64,000 nucleotides of DNA from Sphaerisporangium album (GTDB lineage: Bacteria > Actinomycetota > Actinomycetes > Streptosporangiales > Streptosporangiaceae), in assembly GCF_003323745.1 (NCBI RefSeq), contig NZ_QOIL01000004.1, positions 379,670 through 443,669 of the forward strand, written 5' to 3'. The notes under the pieces were generated by a model. It saw only the letters and a list, made by a program, of their open reading frames with translations, ran no database searches and was not told where the DNA came from. Shown here piece by piece: positions 52,958-61,687 of this stretch (the first letter of the stretch is position 1; each line of letters starts with the position of its first letter). The translations under genes and the position numbers were made by a program.

Positions 52958-53716
52958 TCAGTGGTCCGGCGGGATGCGGTAGACGGAGACGTGGGAACGC
53001 GAGTCGGCGGTGAAGTCCGCTCCGGCCCAGTCCGCGTGCCTGGTCTCCAGCTCGAACCCCGCCAGCTGGGCCATGAGGTCGAGCTCGGACGGCCAGATGT
53101 AGCGGTGGGGACTGCGGGACAGCTGAGCCTGTCTGCTGTCGTCGAACGTGAAGTGGTACGACACCGCGTGCTGGCGCAGGACGTCGTAGGTGTCCAGGCC
53201 GATGTAGCCGGGCTCGCAGTGCCACACCGTGGCCTGCTGACCCGGTGGGAGCTTGCGCAGCTCGGGTACCCAGAGCTCGATCACGAACCGGCCGCCGGGT
53301 GTGAGGTGGCGGGCGGCGTTACGGAAACAGGCGACCTGCTCGGCCTGGGTGAGCAGGTTCGAGATCGTGTTGAAGACGAGGTAGACGAGCGTGTACTTCC
53401 CCGGGGCGGCGACGGTGGCCATGTCCCCGACGATCACCGGGATCGTCGCCTCGTCCGCCTTCGTCCGCAGCCGGTCGATCATCGGCGGTGACAGCTCGAT
53501 GCCGGTGACGGGCACCCCTCGCCCGGCGAGGGGGACGGCCACACGGCCGGTTCCGATGGCGAACTCCAGGGCCCGCCCGTCGCCCGCGAGTTCGGCGAGG
53601 CGGTCCACGGTCGGCCCCACGACCTCGGGCGCGAACATGCCGATGCCCGGCGTGTCATACCGCGCGGCGGTCTCGGCGTCCCAGATCTCCTGTGGCATGC
53701 CTCCCACGATCGCCAT
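52958..53716 (-). CDS. Class I SAM-dependent methyltransferase
   Basis: 252 aa; ATG 53698 is an alternative start. SAM motif ALEFAIGTGRVAVPLAGRG, then VTGIELSPPMIDRLR and VIVGDMATV; post-motif YLVFNTISNLLTQAEQVACF is typical of the actinobacterial Methyltransf_25 group. Substrate unknown. Confidence 0.88.
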   Translation of the reverse strand: MAIVGGMPQEIWDAETAARYDTPGIGMFAPEVVGPTVDRLAELAGDGRALEFAIGTGRVAVPLAGRGVPVTGIELSPPMIDRLRTKADEATIPVIVGDMATVAAPGKYTLVYLVFNTISNLLTQAEQVACFRNAARHLTPGGRFVIELWVPELRKLPPGQQATVWHCEPGYIGLDTYDVLRQHAVSYHFTFDDSRQAQLSRSPHRYIWPSELDLMAQLAGFELETRHADWAGADFTADSRSHVSVYRIPPDH

Positions 53717-53868
53717 GGACGGTACGCGTTGTCCAACGCTTTTTGCCTGCCCCTTGGGCGCCGCAGCGGAATTGAGGACGGAAAGTGGCCGCTATCGCTC
53801 CTACGGTTTTCCCGAGGCCAACGAGAGCCGGCGATACAGCGCCAGGGCTCACCAGCGAAGGAGATCTC

Positions 53869-54690
53869 ATGACGTTTCTTGTGACCGGGGCGACCGGGAC
53901 CGTCGGGCGGCACGTGGTGGACGAGCTTGTTCGGGGCGGTCACCGCGTACGGGCGCTGACCCGGCGGCCGGAGCGGGCGGGCATGCCCGCCGGGGTGGAG
54001 GTCGTGGCGGGAGACCTGACCGTCACCGACAGCCTGCGCGCCGCGTTCGACGGCGTCACGGGAGTCCACCTAATCAACTTCGGGGGAGACGACTACGGCC
54101 TTCTGCGCAACGGGCAGGAGATCGTCGACCTGGCCGTCAAGGCGGGCGTCCTCAGGGTCACCGTGCTCGGCGGGTGGGACGAGGGGACGCTGGAGCCCGC
54201 GGTCAAGGCAAGCAGCCTGGGCTGGACCTACGTCAGGCCGACGGAGTTCATGTCCAACGCCCTGAAGTGGGCCGAGCCCATCCGTACGGAAGGCGTCGTG
54301 CGCGAGCCGTTCGGGGACGCCACCACCGCGATGGTCCACGAGGCCGACATCGCCGCCGTGGCGGCGGCCGCGCTGGCGCAGGACGGTCACCGGGGCCGTA
54401 CGTACGGGCTGACCGGGCCGGAAAGGCTCACCACCCGCGACAAGGTGCGCGTCATCGGGGAGGCGATCGGCCGGGCGATCCAGTTCATCGAGCTGAGCGA
54501 GCAGGAGGCGCGCGAGAAGATGGCCGCCGAGGGGCAGCCCCAGGAGCTGATCGACTTCCTCATCGGCGTCTTCGGCAACGTGCCGGAGGAGCCGAACATC
54601 GTCAACTCCAATGTCGAGAAGGTCACCGGCCGCCCGGCCCGCACCTTCGCCCAGTGGGCCGCCGAGCACGCGGACGCCTTCCGGCCCTGA
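53869..54690 (+). CDS. NmrA-like NAD(P)-binding protein (SDR family)
   Basis: 273 aa from ATG 53869 with GAAGGAG upstream. Motif TFLVTGATGTVGRHVVDEL at the N-terminus, then the NmrA-type LSxLRPTEFM equivalent (WTYVRPTEFMSNALKW) and MVHEADIAAVAAAAL. Such atypical SDRs act as redox sensors or quinone/ether reductases. Divergent from the methyltransferase gene. Confidence 0.85.
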   Translation: MTFLVTGATGTVGRHVVDELVRGGHRVRALTRRPERAGMPAGVEVVAGDLTVTDSLRAAFDGVTGVHLINFGGDDYGLLRNGQEIVDLAVKAGVLRVTVLGGWDEGTLEPAVKASSLGWTYVRPTEFMSNALKWAEPIRTEGVVREPFGDATTAMVHEADIAAVAAAALAQDGHRGRTYGLTGPERLTTRDKVRVIGEAIGRAIQFIELSEQEAREKMAAEGQPQELIDFLIGVFGNVPEEPNIVNSNVEKVTGRPARTFAQWAAEHADAFRP

Positions 54691-54792
54691 GAGGCCGGCT
54701 CATGGCCCGCCAGGTGACGACGGTGCGTGCGCCGGCGTTTCCGGATGCCCGGGCGGGCGGCCATGGCGTGCCCCCCGGCACGCGTCGCCGGG

Positions 54793-54915
54793 TCAGCCGT
54801 TCTCGGCCGCCGCGTGCAGGGGCCGTCCGTGGTAGAACACGCCCGAGTTGGGGTCGGCCCCCGCGTCGAGCCGGGCGCGGATCGCACCATCGCCGTCCTC
54901 GTGGGACGGCGGGAT
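54793..54915 (-). pseudogene. Ankyrin-repeat fragment
   Basis: The minus strand reads HEDGDGAIRARLDAGADPNS followed by GVFYHGRPLHAAAENG and a stop: one ankyrin unit (LLxAGADPN...GxTPLHxAA). It is far too short for a full repeat protein and no start is evident. The rest of the 394-bp gap (54691-55084) contains the palindrome listed next and nothing else I recognise. Confidence 0.45.
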
Positions 54916-54935
54916 CGGGAAACGGTTTGCCGTAA

Positions 54936-54946
54936 GAACAGTGTTC
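54936..54946. promoter_or_regulatory. Palindrome upstream of the luciferase-like gene
   Basis: GAACA-G-TGTTC, inside a longer GTAAG...CTTAC inverted arrangement (54932-54953). It resembles TetR-type operators; the 3-bp centre differs from the 4-bp centre of actinobacterial LexA boxes. Confidence 0.35.
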
Positions 54947-55084
54947 ACCTTACGCTCGCCTCACTCTGAAACGGGCACTCCCCAGAAGTAAGCCGCAAAC
55001 GGGAGTCCCACCTCCGGCCCATGGAGCGCCCGAGGTCTGGAGGGGCGGCGCGGTCTTTGCCGTCTCTTCCTTCGGAGGAATCTC

Positions 55085-55930
55085 GTGAACGTTGGTCTCG
55101 GCCTGCCCATCGCCGACCCGCCGCTGCTGCTCGACTGGGCCAGGCGCGCCGACGCCGGTCCCTTCACCGCCCTCGGCCTGCTCGACCGCCTCGCGTACCA
55201 CAACCCCGAGCCCATGGTCACGCTGGCCGCCCTCGCGGGAGCCACCACCCGGATCCGCGTGCAGACCGAGGTGCTCATCGCGCCGCTGCGCCGTCCGGCA
55301 CTGCTCGCCAAGCAGGCCGCGACGCTCGACCGGATCTCCGGCGGCCGCCTGGTGCTCGGCATCGGGGTCGGCCCCCGCGAGGACGACTACCTGGCCGCAG
55401 GCGTGGACTTCCGCGGCCGCGGCCGCCGCCTGGACGAGCAGATGGCGCTCATGCGCCGCCTGTGGGCGGGCGAGCCGTTCGGCGCCGACGTCGGCCCGAT
55501 CGGGCCCGCCCCCGCGCGTCCCGGCGGCCCCGAGGTGCTGTTCGGCGGGTTCAAGCCCGCCGCGCTCGAACGCGTCGCCCGCTGGGGGGACGGCTTCCTG
55601 GCCGCCGTTCCGCCCTCCCGGCTCGGTCCGCTCGTCGATCTCGTCCGCAGGACGTGGGAGGAGCACGCGCGAGCGGGGAGTCCCCGCATCGTGGCCCAGG
55701 CCAACGCCGCCCTCGGCCCGCGCGAGGTGGTCGAGGACGCCCGTGCGGCCATGGGCGCCTACTACGCCTGGACCGGGCAGGCCGAGGAGATGGTCGCCGG
55801 CATGCTCACCACGCCCGGCGAGATCCGCGACGCGATCGCCCGCTTCGAGGAGCTCGGCGCCGACGAGGTCATGCTGTACTGCTACGGCCGCGATCCCGCC
55901 CAGGTCGACCGCTTCGCAGAGGTCGTGTGA
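55085..55930 (+). CDS. LLM-class (F420-dependent luciferase-like) oxidoreductase
   Basis: 281 aa, GTG start with GGAGGAA upstream. TIM-barrel bacterial-luciferase fold: NVGLGLPIADPPLLLDWARR, VTLAALAGATTRIRVQTEVL, RISGGRLVLGIGVGPREDDY. These match the F420-dependent group common in actinomycetes. Substrate unknown. Confidence 0.88.
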   Translation: MNVGLGLPIADPPLLLDWARRADAGPFTALGLLDRLAYHNPEPMVTLAALAGATTRIRVQTEVLIAPLRRPALLAKQAATLDRISGGRLVLGIGVGPREDDYLAAGVDFRGRGRRLDEQMALMRRLWAGEPFGADVGPIGPAPARPGGPEVLFGGFKPAALERVARWGDGFLAAVPPSRLGPLVDLVRRTWEEHARAGSPRIVAQANAALGPREVVEDARAAMGAYYAWTGQAEEMVAGMLTTPGEIRDAIARFEELGADEVMLYCYGRDPAQVDRFAEVV

Positions 55931-56041
55931 CGCGACGCCGGTCTTCGGACCGGCCGGCCGGGGGACGTGGGTTATCCTCGGCCGCGAGCACGGCCGGACC
56001 GTCGCCGGGCAGGTTCTCACCACAGACCTGAGGAGCTGACG

Positions 56042-57154
56042 ATGAAGCTGACCTGGGACACCGTCCTCGCGTGGCGCATGCGCAGGCAATTCCTCCACCG
56101 GCCGAAAACGTCCTCCACGGAGGAGATCGTCCGCCGGTTGTGCGGAATCCAGAGCCAGGTGAAATCGAATGCCGAGCTGACGGTCGCGGTCCGCTCGCCC
56201 GACCCGGTCAAGGACGCCGTCCAGCGCGCCGTGGCGGGCAAGGAGCTCATGCGCACCTGGGCGATGCGCGGCACCCTGCACACCTTGTCGACGCGGGACG
56301 CGCCGGCGTACCTGTCGCTGCTGGCCGCGACGCGGACGTGGGAGAAGGGTGCCTGGCAGCGGGCCTTCCTGGACGCCCCGCGCATGGCCCGGCTCGCGGA
56401 CGCCGTCCAGGCCGAGCTCGACGGGGCCGTCCTCAGCCGCGAGGACCTGGTCGCGGCCGTCGAGAGGCGGACGAAGGACTCCGTCATCTCCGAGGCCATG
56501 AAGTCCGGATGGGGCGCGGTGCTGAAGCCGCTCGCCTGGCAGGGCCACCTGTGCAACGGCGACGGGGACGACGGCCGCATCACCTTCACCAGCCCCGTGA
56601 CCTACCTTCCCGGCTGGCCGGGCCTGCCCGACCCCGAGGACGCCGCCCGCGTCGCCATCCCCGCGTACCTGTCCGCGTACGGCCCCGCGGGCCCCGACGT
56701 CTTCAACCGCTGGCTCGCGCGGGGCGCGCTGAAGAAGACCACCGTGCGCCAGTGGTTCGCCGACCTCGGCGACACCCTCACCGAGGTGGACGTCGAAGGC
56801 GAGACGCTGTGGATCCGCAGCGAGGACGCCGAGTCGCTCGCCGCGACGCCCCCCACCGACATGTTCCGGCTGCTGCCCGCCTTCGACCAGTACGTCCTCG
56901 GCGTGGGCACCGACGACACCCACATCATCCCGGCACGTCACCGCAAGGACGTCAGCAGGACCTCCGGCTGGATCGCCCCGGTGGTGGTCGACGCCGGCAG
57001 GGTGACCGGCGTCTGGGAGTCCACCGGCGGTGCCCTGTCCGTGACTTTGTTCCCGGATTCTCCTAAGCCCGCCGAGGAGGCGGTCACTATGGAGGCGGCC
57101 CACCTCAGTTCACTGCTGGGCGGCGGAAACGGAAGAACGATCACTATTTCCTGA
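56042..57154 (+). CDS. Winged-helix DNA-binding protein, AlkZ/YcaQ (HTH_42) family
   Basis: 370 aa from ATG 56042 with GAGGAG upstream. It begins LTWDTVLAWRMRRQFL; CGIQSQVKSNAELTV contains the QxQ dyad that is catalytic in AlkZ-type DNA glycosylases. TWAMRGTLHTL, LLPAFDQYVLG and a C-terminal beta barrel are family features. Characterised members unhook crosslinked or alkylated bases; others guard antibiotic producers. The precise lesion cannot be told. Confidence 0.82.
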   Translation: MKLTWDTVLAWRMRRQFLHRPKTSSTEEIVRRLCGIQSQVKSNAELTVAVRSPDPVKDAVQRAVAGKELMRTWAMRGTLHTLSTRDAPAYLSLLAATRTWEKGAWQRAFLDAPRMARLADAVQAELDGAVLSREDLVAAVERRTKDSVISEAMKSGWGAVLKPLAWQGHLCNGDGDDGRITFTSPVTYLPGWPGLPDPEDAARVAIPAYLSAYGPAGPDVFNRWLARGALKKTTVRQWFADLGDTLTEVDVEGETLWIRSEDAESLAATPPTDMFRLLPAFDQYVLGVGTDDTHIIPARHRKDVSRTSGWIAPVVVDAGRVTGVWESTGGALSVTLFPDSPKPAEEAVTMEAAHLSSLLGGGNGRTITIS

Positions 57155-57168
57155 ACTTCCGCCCACGC

Positions 57169-57855
57169 TCACCACCGCTCCTCGTGAACGGCGTCCCTCA
57201 GCGGGCGTCGGCGTCGCCAGCCGTGCCGTTCCAGGTCAGGGGTGGTCTCGGTGTGCGTCACGGGCCCGAGGCACAGCCACGCGACCGGGCGGACCGGGTC
57301 CGGGACGCCGAGCAGGTCGCTCAGGAAGGCCTCGCGGTAGAACGACACCCACCCCACGCCCAGGCGCTCGGCGGTGGCGGCCAGCCACAGGTTCTGGATG
57401 GCGAGGCACACCGAGTACAGGCCGGTGTCCGCGATGGCGTGCCGCCCGAGGACGGCGGGGCTCCCGCGTTCGGGATCGTAGGTGACGACGATCGACAACG
57501 TGGACTCCAGCACCCCATCGATCTTGATCCTCGCGAAGCGCGCCGCGGCGGCGCCGTCGAGCGTCGCGGCGAACACCTCGCGCTCGTACCGGACGTGCTC
57601 GTAGAACTTCTGGCGGGTCTCGATGTCGCGCACCACGACGAAGTCCCACGGCTGGGAAAGCCCCACGCTGGGCGCGGCATGCGCCGCGGTCAGGATCCGC
57701 CGGAGGACATCGTCGTCGATCGCCGCACCGGTGAACTGCGCGCGCACGTCTCGGCGACGATGGATGACGTCGTAAAGCCCATCCTCTGGCGGCAGGCCCG
57801 ATCGGTCGTCCGAGGGCTGGTCGTTGAGGCGCTTTTCCGGTGACCGGTGTTCCAT
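57169..57855 (-). CDS. bluB: BluB: 5,6-dimethylbenzimidazole synthase
   Basis: 228 aa from ATG 57855 with GGGAG 6 bases upstream. Oxygen-dependent flavin-destroying enzyme converting FMNH2 to the lower ligand of vitamin B12. Nitroreductase-like fold with BluB blocks VIHRRRDVRAQF, ILTAAHAAPSVGLSQPWDFV, IKIDGVLESTLSIVVTYDPE and LAIQNLWLAATAERLGVGWV. A cobalamin riboswitch precedes it, which settles the assignment against generic nitroreductases. It stands apart from other B12 genes. Confidence 0.93.
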   Translation of the reverse strand: MEHRSPEKRLNDQPSDDRSGLPPEDGLYDVIHRRRDVRAQFTGAAIDDDVLRRILTAAHAAPSVGLSQPWDFVVVRDIETRQKFYEHVRYEREVFAATLDGAAAARFARIKIDGVLESTLSIVVTYDPERGSPAVLGRHAIADTGLYSVCLAIQNLWLAATAERLGVGWVSFYREAFLSDLLGVPDPVRPVAWLCLGPVTHTETTPDLERHGWRRRRPLRDAVHEERW

Positions 57856-57884
57856 GGCAGGCTCCCGCTGCACGTGCCCCCGCG

Positions 57885-58075
57885 AGGGGGCTCTGAGCGC
57901 GAGGCCGGTCTTCGGACTCCCGGATCGACGCCCGCCCACCCGCCTTCCCAGCCCTTCCGGGCCAGTGGCCGCGCACACGCGCGTGGGTGGAGGCTCCCCG
58001 GTCACCGCGGCGGGCCCGTGCCGGACTCACACCGGCTTCCCGATTCTCCTCACCGAAGCGAGGCACCTCACAACT
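57885..58075 (-). promoter_or_regulatory. Cobalamin riboswitch upstream of bluB
   Basis: On the minus strand: GGGAAGCCGGTGTGAGTCCG (58015-58040 region), the hallmark core with L5 'GAGTCCGGC', followed ~45 nt later by the B12 box GGCCACTGGC (57961-57970). The downstream part, rich in short inverted stretches, runs to within ~30 nt of the bluB start and could sequester its ribosome-binding site. Boundaries are approximate. B12 should switch bluB off. Confidence 0.93.
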
Positions 58076-58169
58076 GTTCGCCACCAAGAACGATAATCCA
58101 CACCGCTCGATCGCCATAGCACCGGCGACCATGGCGGCGGCGGAGCACAGAGGTTTCCGGGTCTCCGCT

Positions 58170-60050
58170 TCAGCGGGCGGACTGGAAGGCGCGGCCGGCC
58201 TTCGTCGGGGTGCCGTTCTCGTGGAAGAGGCCGCTGCCGGGTTTGCGGGCGGAGGCGGACAGGCCGAACCAGGCGTAGCGCTTCACGTACGGGAGGGTGG
58301 TGAGCATGCGCGTCGAGGCGGTGACGAAGGCCGCCTGCTGGGCGTCGCTCGCGTAGCGGGCGCCGTTCGAGAAGTCGATCAGCGCGTACTCGGTGAGCCA
58401 GATCGGCTTGCGGTAGCGCTTGTACACGGACTGGATGTACGACCGTAGCTGGCTCACGGCGGCGGCGGTGCGGAAGTCGCCGCCGTACCAGTGGAGGGCG
58501 ATGAAGTCCACGCGGTGGCCGCGCTCGGCCGCGCCCGTCATGAAGCGGTCGAACCAGCTCCCGGGGGTGGCGGCGCCGAAGGCGACCGACGGGCTGCCGA
58601 GGACGCGCCCGGCGGACATCAGCTTGGGCCACAGGTCGAGCGCCTGCTCGACGGTCATGTCGGCCTGGCCGGGCATGTCCGGCTCGTTGAAGCCGAGCAG
58701 GTACGGGCCGGCGCGCCGGGCCTCGGCCAGTTTGGCGGCGGTGACGCTGGAGGCGCCCCAGATCATGGGAACGAACTTCGCCTTCGGCGCGGAGACCCCC
58801 TCGTTGCCCGTGGACCATGTGTAGTACCAGCTCGCGCCGGACTTGGCGAGCGCCGCGCTGCCTCCGGCGGCCCGCCACGCGGCCACGCCCTTCTTCACGG
58901 ACGCCGCGACGACGGGGGGCCTGGTCGCGCGGGGCGTCGCCTTCCGTGTGGGGGTGGCGGAGGGCGACGGAGACGGGGAAGGAGACGCGGAGGGGGAGGG
59001 CGTCGCGCTGAGGGCGATGGTGGCCCGGGGCGCGGGGGCCGGGGGAGGGATGGTGACATGCCGGGTGATCAGCACCCCGCCGACGACGACGGCCAGCCCC
59101 GCGACGGTCCCGGCCACCGGGCCGTGCGGAATCGAGGACAACAGCCCGCGCGGCCGCGCGTGCAGCGCGTGCGCCCCTGGGGACGCGCCGCCCCACCCGA
59201 GGGGAAGGTGTGAGGCGGCGCGTCCGGCCGCGTCGGCGGCGGTGAGGGTGGCATGCAGTTTGTCCAGGAGGAACCCGGCGGGGATCGGCAGAAGGGGCAG
59301 CCCGCCGAGCAGGCGGTCGATGGGGAGCAGGCCGGCCGCGCGCCGCCCGCAGACGGCGCACCCGCGGACGTGCCTGGCGAACCGCTTGCGCCACAGGGCG
59401 CTCGGCACGCCGTCCCAGTTCCAGGTGAGGGTGCGCAGCTCGGGGCAGCGCGGGTCGGCGTTCAGCGCCCGGACGACCATGCGCGCGGTCTGCACCTGCT
59501 CCTTCATGCGCTGCACGCGGACGGCGGCGTGGCGTCCGGACAGGCCGAGCGCGCCGGCCAGGTCGGAGCGGCCGAGCTCGCCGGTCTCCTCCAGCCACCA
59601 CAGGGCGAGGAGTGAGCGGTCGTCGCCGTCCAGCCAGCGGGTGGCCTCGGCGACCTCGCGCCGCTGGTCGGTGAGCCCGAGCCGCAGGATCGTCACGGCG
59701 GCGAAGTCGGAGGCGGGGTCGGGGATCTCCCTGGCGGTGTCGAGGTCGGTGCGGCGGTTGTGGAGGTTGCTGCGGTCCTGCTGGTGGTCGCGTACCTGGC
59801 GGACGGCGATGGCGACCATCCACGACCGGTAGGCACCGAGGTCGCGCAGGTCGGGCAGGCCGCGGACGACTCGGAGCAGGGTTTCCTGGACGACGTCGTC
59901 CACGTCGTTGTGGCCGTTGAGGGCGCGCCCGACGATGTTGTAGAGCAGGGGAAGCGATTCGGCGACCAGGGCGTCCAGAGCCCGCTGGTCGCCGTCGCGC
60001 GCGGCGGCCACCATCGACGTGTCGGGACCGCCCCTACCGGTTCCGGGCAT
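58170..60050 (-). CDS. Transmembrane ECF sigma factor fused to zinc anti-sigma motif and extracellular GH128 domain
   Basis: 626 aa from ATG 60050 with GGAG upstream. Residues ~24-95 are sigma region 2 (ALNGHNDVDDVVQETLLRVV; YRSWMVAIAVRQVRDH) and ~145-195 region 4 (SDLAGALGLSGRHAAVRVQR). Cys202 and His227-x3-Cys231-x2-Cys234 form a zinc anti-sigma signature. One helix spans 309-329 (HGPVAGTVAGLAVVVGGVLI). A Pro/Ser/Thr linker (~333-380) leads to a GH128-like TIM barrel (~385-626) that keeps both catalytic glutamates, Glu456 in GFNEPD and Glu554 in WLTEY. The sigma part would be cytoplasmic and the GH part outside. The divergent gene encodes a secreted paralogue of the same domain. Fusions of ECF sigmas to C-terminal sensor modules are known; a catalytically complete GH128 as sensor is unusual to me. 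Confidence 0.9.
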   Translation of the reverse strand: MPGTGRGGPDTSMVAAARDGDQRALDALVAESLPLLYNIVGRALNGHNDVDDVVQETLLRVVRGLPDLRDLGAYRSWMVAIAVRQVRDHQQDRSNLHNRRTDLDTAREIPDPASDFAAVTILRLGLTDQRREVAEATRWLDGDDRSLLALWWLEETGELGRSDLAGALGLSGRHAAVRVQRMKEQVQTARMVVRALNADPRCPELRTLTWNWDGVPSALWRKRFARHVRGCAVCGRRAAGLLPIDRLLGGLPLLPIPAGFLLDKLHATLTAADAAGRAASHLPLGWGGASPGAHALHARPRGLLSSIPHGPVAGTVAGLAVVVGGVLITRHVTIPPPAPAPRATIALSATPSPSASPSPSPSPSATPTRKATPRATRPPVVAASVKKGVAAWRAAGGSAALAKSGASWYYTWSTGNEGVSAPKAKFVPMIWGASSVTAAKLAEARRAGPYLLGFNEPDMPGQADMTVEQALDLWPKLMSAGRVLGSPSVAFGAATPGSWFDRFMTGAAERGHRVDFIALHWYGGDFRTAAAVSQLRSYIQSVYKRYRKPIWLTEYALIDFSNGARYASDAQQAAFVTASTRMLTTLPYVKRYAWFGLSASARKPGSGLFHENGTPTKAGRAFQSAR

Positions 60051-60149
60051 CGCACTCCGCTCTCTGTCGGTCGTCCCCGTCACGGTACGACGGACCTGGA
60101 CGATTCTCCCCAAAGTCCGCAAATGGGGAGACCAGTGTTGGCCTTCTGA

Positions 60150-60241
60150 ACAGGAGACGGGCCGGCGACCTGCGGACAACGGAAATCGGCGAACTTCTTT
60201 CCAGGTTTTCGTTGTCCGCCATCGGCCCGGCGGTCTCCTGT
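60150..60241. promoter_or_regulatory. Symmetrical divergent promoter region
   Basis: ACAGGAGAC (60150-60158) is inverted at 60233-60241, and GCGGACAAC (60172-60180) is inverted as GTTGTCCGC at 60211-60219, with matching GGCC blocks between. Each gene therefore sees nearly the same upstream sequence. This is what two copies of one sigma-specific promoter facing apart would look like. Confidence 0.6.
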
Positions 60242-60307
60242 GTGGCGGCACTCGCGTCGCTGCCGACGTCCCGACCCCCGACAGCTCTACGAAGGGCACT
60301 GAAGATC

Positions 60308-61687
60308 ATGAGTGAGACTGTTCCGCCGGCCGCCGCACCAGGACGTGCGAGCCGGGGGATGCGTCGCATCGCGGTCGCGAGCGTCTTCGCCGCCGTCTTG
60401 GGCGTCTCCCTCGCGAACGGCACCCTCCCGGCCGGTGCGGCCGACGTTCCCCTCTCGCAGGGCCGCACCGCCACAGCCTCCTCCGCCGAGCGCGGCGACC
60501 TGTCGGCCTCGGCCGCGGTGGACGGCAGGACCGGGACGCGCTGGTCCAGCAAGTTCAGCGACCCCCAGTGGCTCCAGGTCGACCTCGGCAGGTCCACGGC
60601 CATCAAGAAGGTCGTGCTGCGCTGGGAGAACGCCTACGCCACACAGTTCAGGATCGAGTCCTCCACGGGCGGCGGCGCCTGGACCACGCTCTACTCCACC
60701 AGCTCCGGCAAGGGCGGCACGCAGACGCTGAACGTCTCGGGCACCGGCCGGTACGTGCGGCTCTACACCACCAAGCGGTCCGGCAAGTACGGCGTCTCCC
60801 TCTGGGAGTTCCAGGTCTTCGGCGCGGGCGCGGCGGCCACCCCGACCCCCACCGTCAAGCCGACCTCCAGCACGAGCCCCAAGCCCTCCCCGAGCACGAC
60901 CCCGACCAAGCCGAGCGCCACGCCCACCAAGCCGTCCGACCCCGCCACGCCGTCCACCAAGAAGGGCGTGGGCGTGTGGAAGATGAACAACGTCAGCGAC
61001 GCGCTCGCCAAGTCCGGCGCGGGCTGGTACTACACGTGGGCCTCGCGTCATGACGGCGTCACCACGCCCAAGGGCGCCGAGTTCGTCCCCATGGTGTGGG
61101 GCGCGGCCAGCGTGAACGACCAGACCCTCGCCGAGGCCAAGGCCGCCGGCCCGTACCTGCTCGGGTTCAACGAGCCGGACATGGCCGAGCAGTCGAACAT
61201 GTCCGTGGACAAGGCCCTGTCGCTGTGGCCCAAGCTCATGGCGGCCGGCAAGGTGCTCGGCAGCCCCGCCGTCGCCTACGGCGGCGACAGGGCGGGCGGC
61301 TGGCTCGACCGCTTCATGACGGGCGCCGCGCAGCGCGGCTACCGCGTCGACTTCGTCACCCTGCACTGGTACGGCGGCGACTTCCGCGCCGACGCGGCGA
61401 CGGGGCAGCTCAAGTCCTATCTACAGGCCGTGTACGAGCGCTATCACAAGCCGATCTGGCTCACCGAGTACGCGCTGATCGACTTCTCCAAGGGCGTCCG
61501 CTACCCGACCGAGGCGCAGACGGCGGACTTCGTCACGGCCTCGACCAAGATGCTCAACTCGCTGTCCTACGTGCACCGGTACGCCTGGTTCGGCCTGCCG
61601 GCCTCCGACACCGGGCCGAGCAGCGGTCTGTTCCACGGCAACGGGGTCGCCACCCCGGCCGGCCGCGCGTTCCAGGCAGCCCCCTGA
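60308..61687 (+). CDS. Secreted CBM32/discoidin - GH128 glycosidase (probable endo-beta-1,3-glucanase)
   Basis: 459 aa from ATG 60308; ATG 60359 (MRRIAVASV) may be the true start of the signal peptide, which ends near AGA. Residues ~46-172 are an F5/8 type C (discoidin, CBM32-like) sugar-binding domain (ATASSAERGDLSASAAVDGR; WLQVDLG; YVRLYTT). A Thr/Pro/Ser linker spans ~177-217. The GH128 barrel (~219-459) keeps Glu289 in GFNEPD and Glu387 in WLTEY. GH128 enzymes cut beta-1,3-glucan. The catalytic domain is closely similar to the ectodomain of the divergent sigma factor. Confidence 0.88.
   Translation: MSETVPPAAAPGRASRGMRRIAVASVFAAVLGVSLANGTLPAGAADVPLSQGRTATASSAERGDLSASAAVDGRTGTRWSSKFSDPQWLQVDLGRSTAIKKVVLRWENAYATQFRIESSTGGGAWTTLYSTSSGKGGTQTLNVSGTGRYVRLYTTKRSGKYGVSLWEFQVFGAGAAATPTPTVKPTSSTSPKPSPSTTPTKPSATPTKPSDPATPSTKKGVGVWKMNNVSDALAKSGAGWYYTWASRHDGVTTPKGAEFVPMVWGAASVNDQTLAEAKAAGPYLLGFNEPDMAEQSNMSVDKALSLWPKLMAAGKVLGSPAVAYGGDRAGGWLDRFMTGAAQRGYRVDFVTLHWYGGDFRADAATGQLKSYLQAVYERYHKPIWLTEYALIDFSKGVRYPTEAQTADFVTASTKMLNSLSYVHRYAWFGLPASDTGPSSGLFHGNGVATPAGRAFQAAP

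Noticed and set aside
54936-54946. LexA (SOS) box
   Set aside because: The half-sites GAAC/GTTC are 3 bp apart instead of 4, so it does not fit the actinobacterial LexA consensus.
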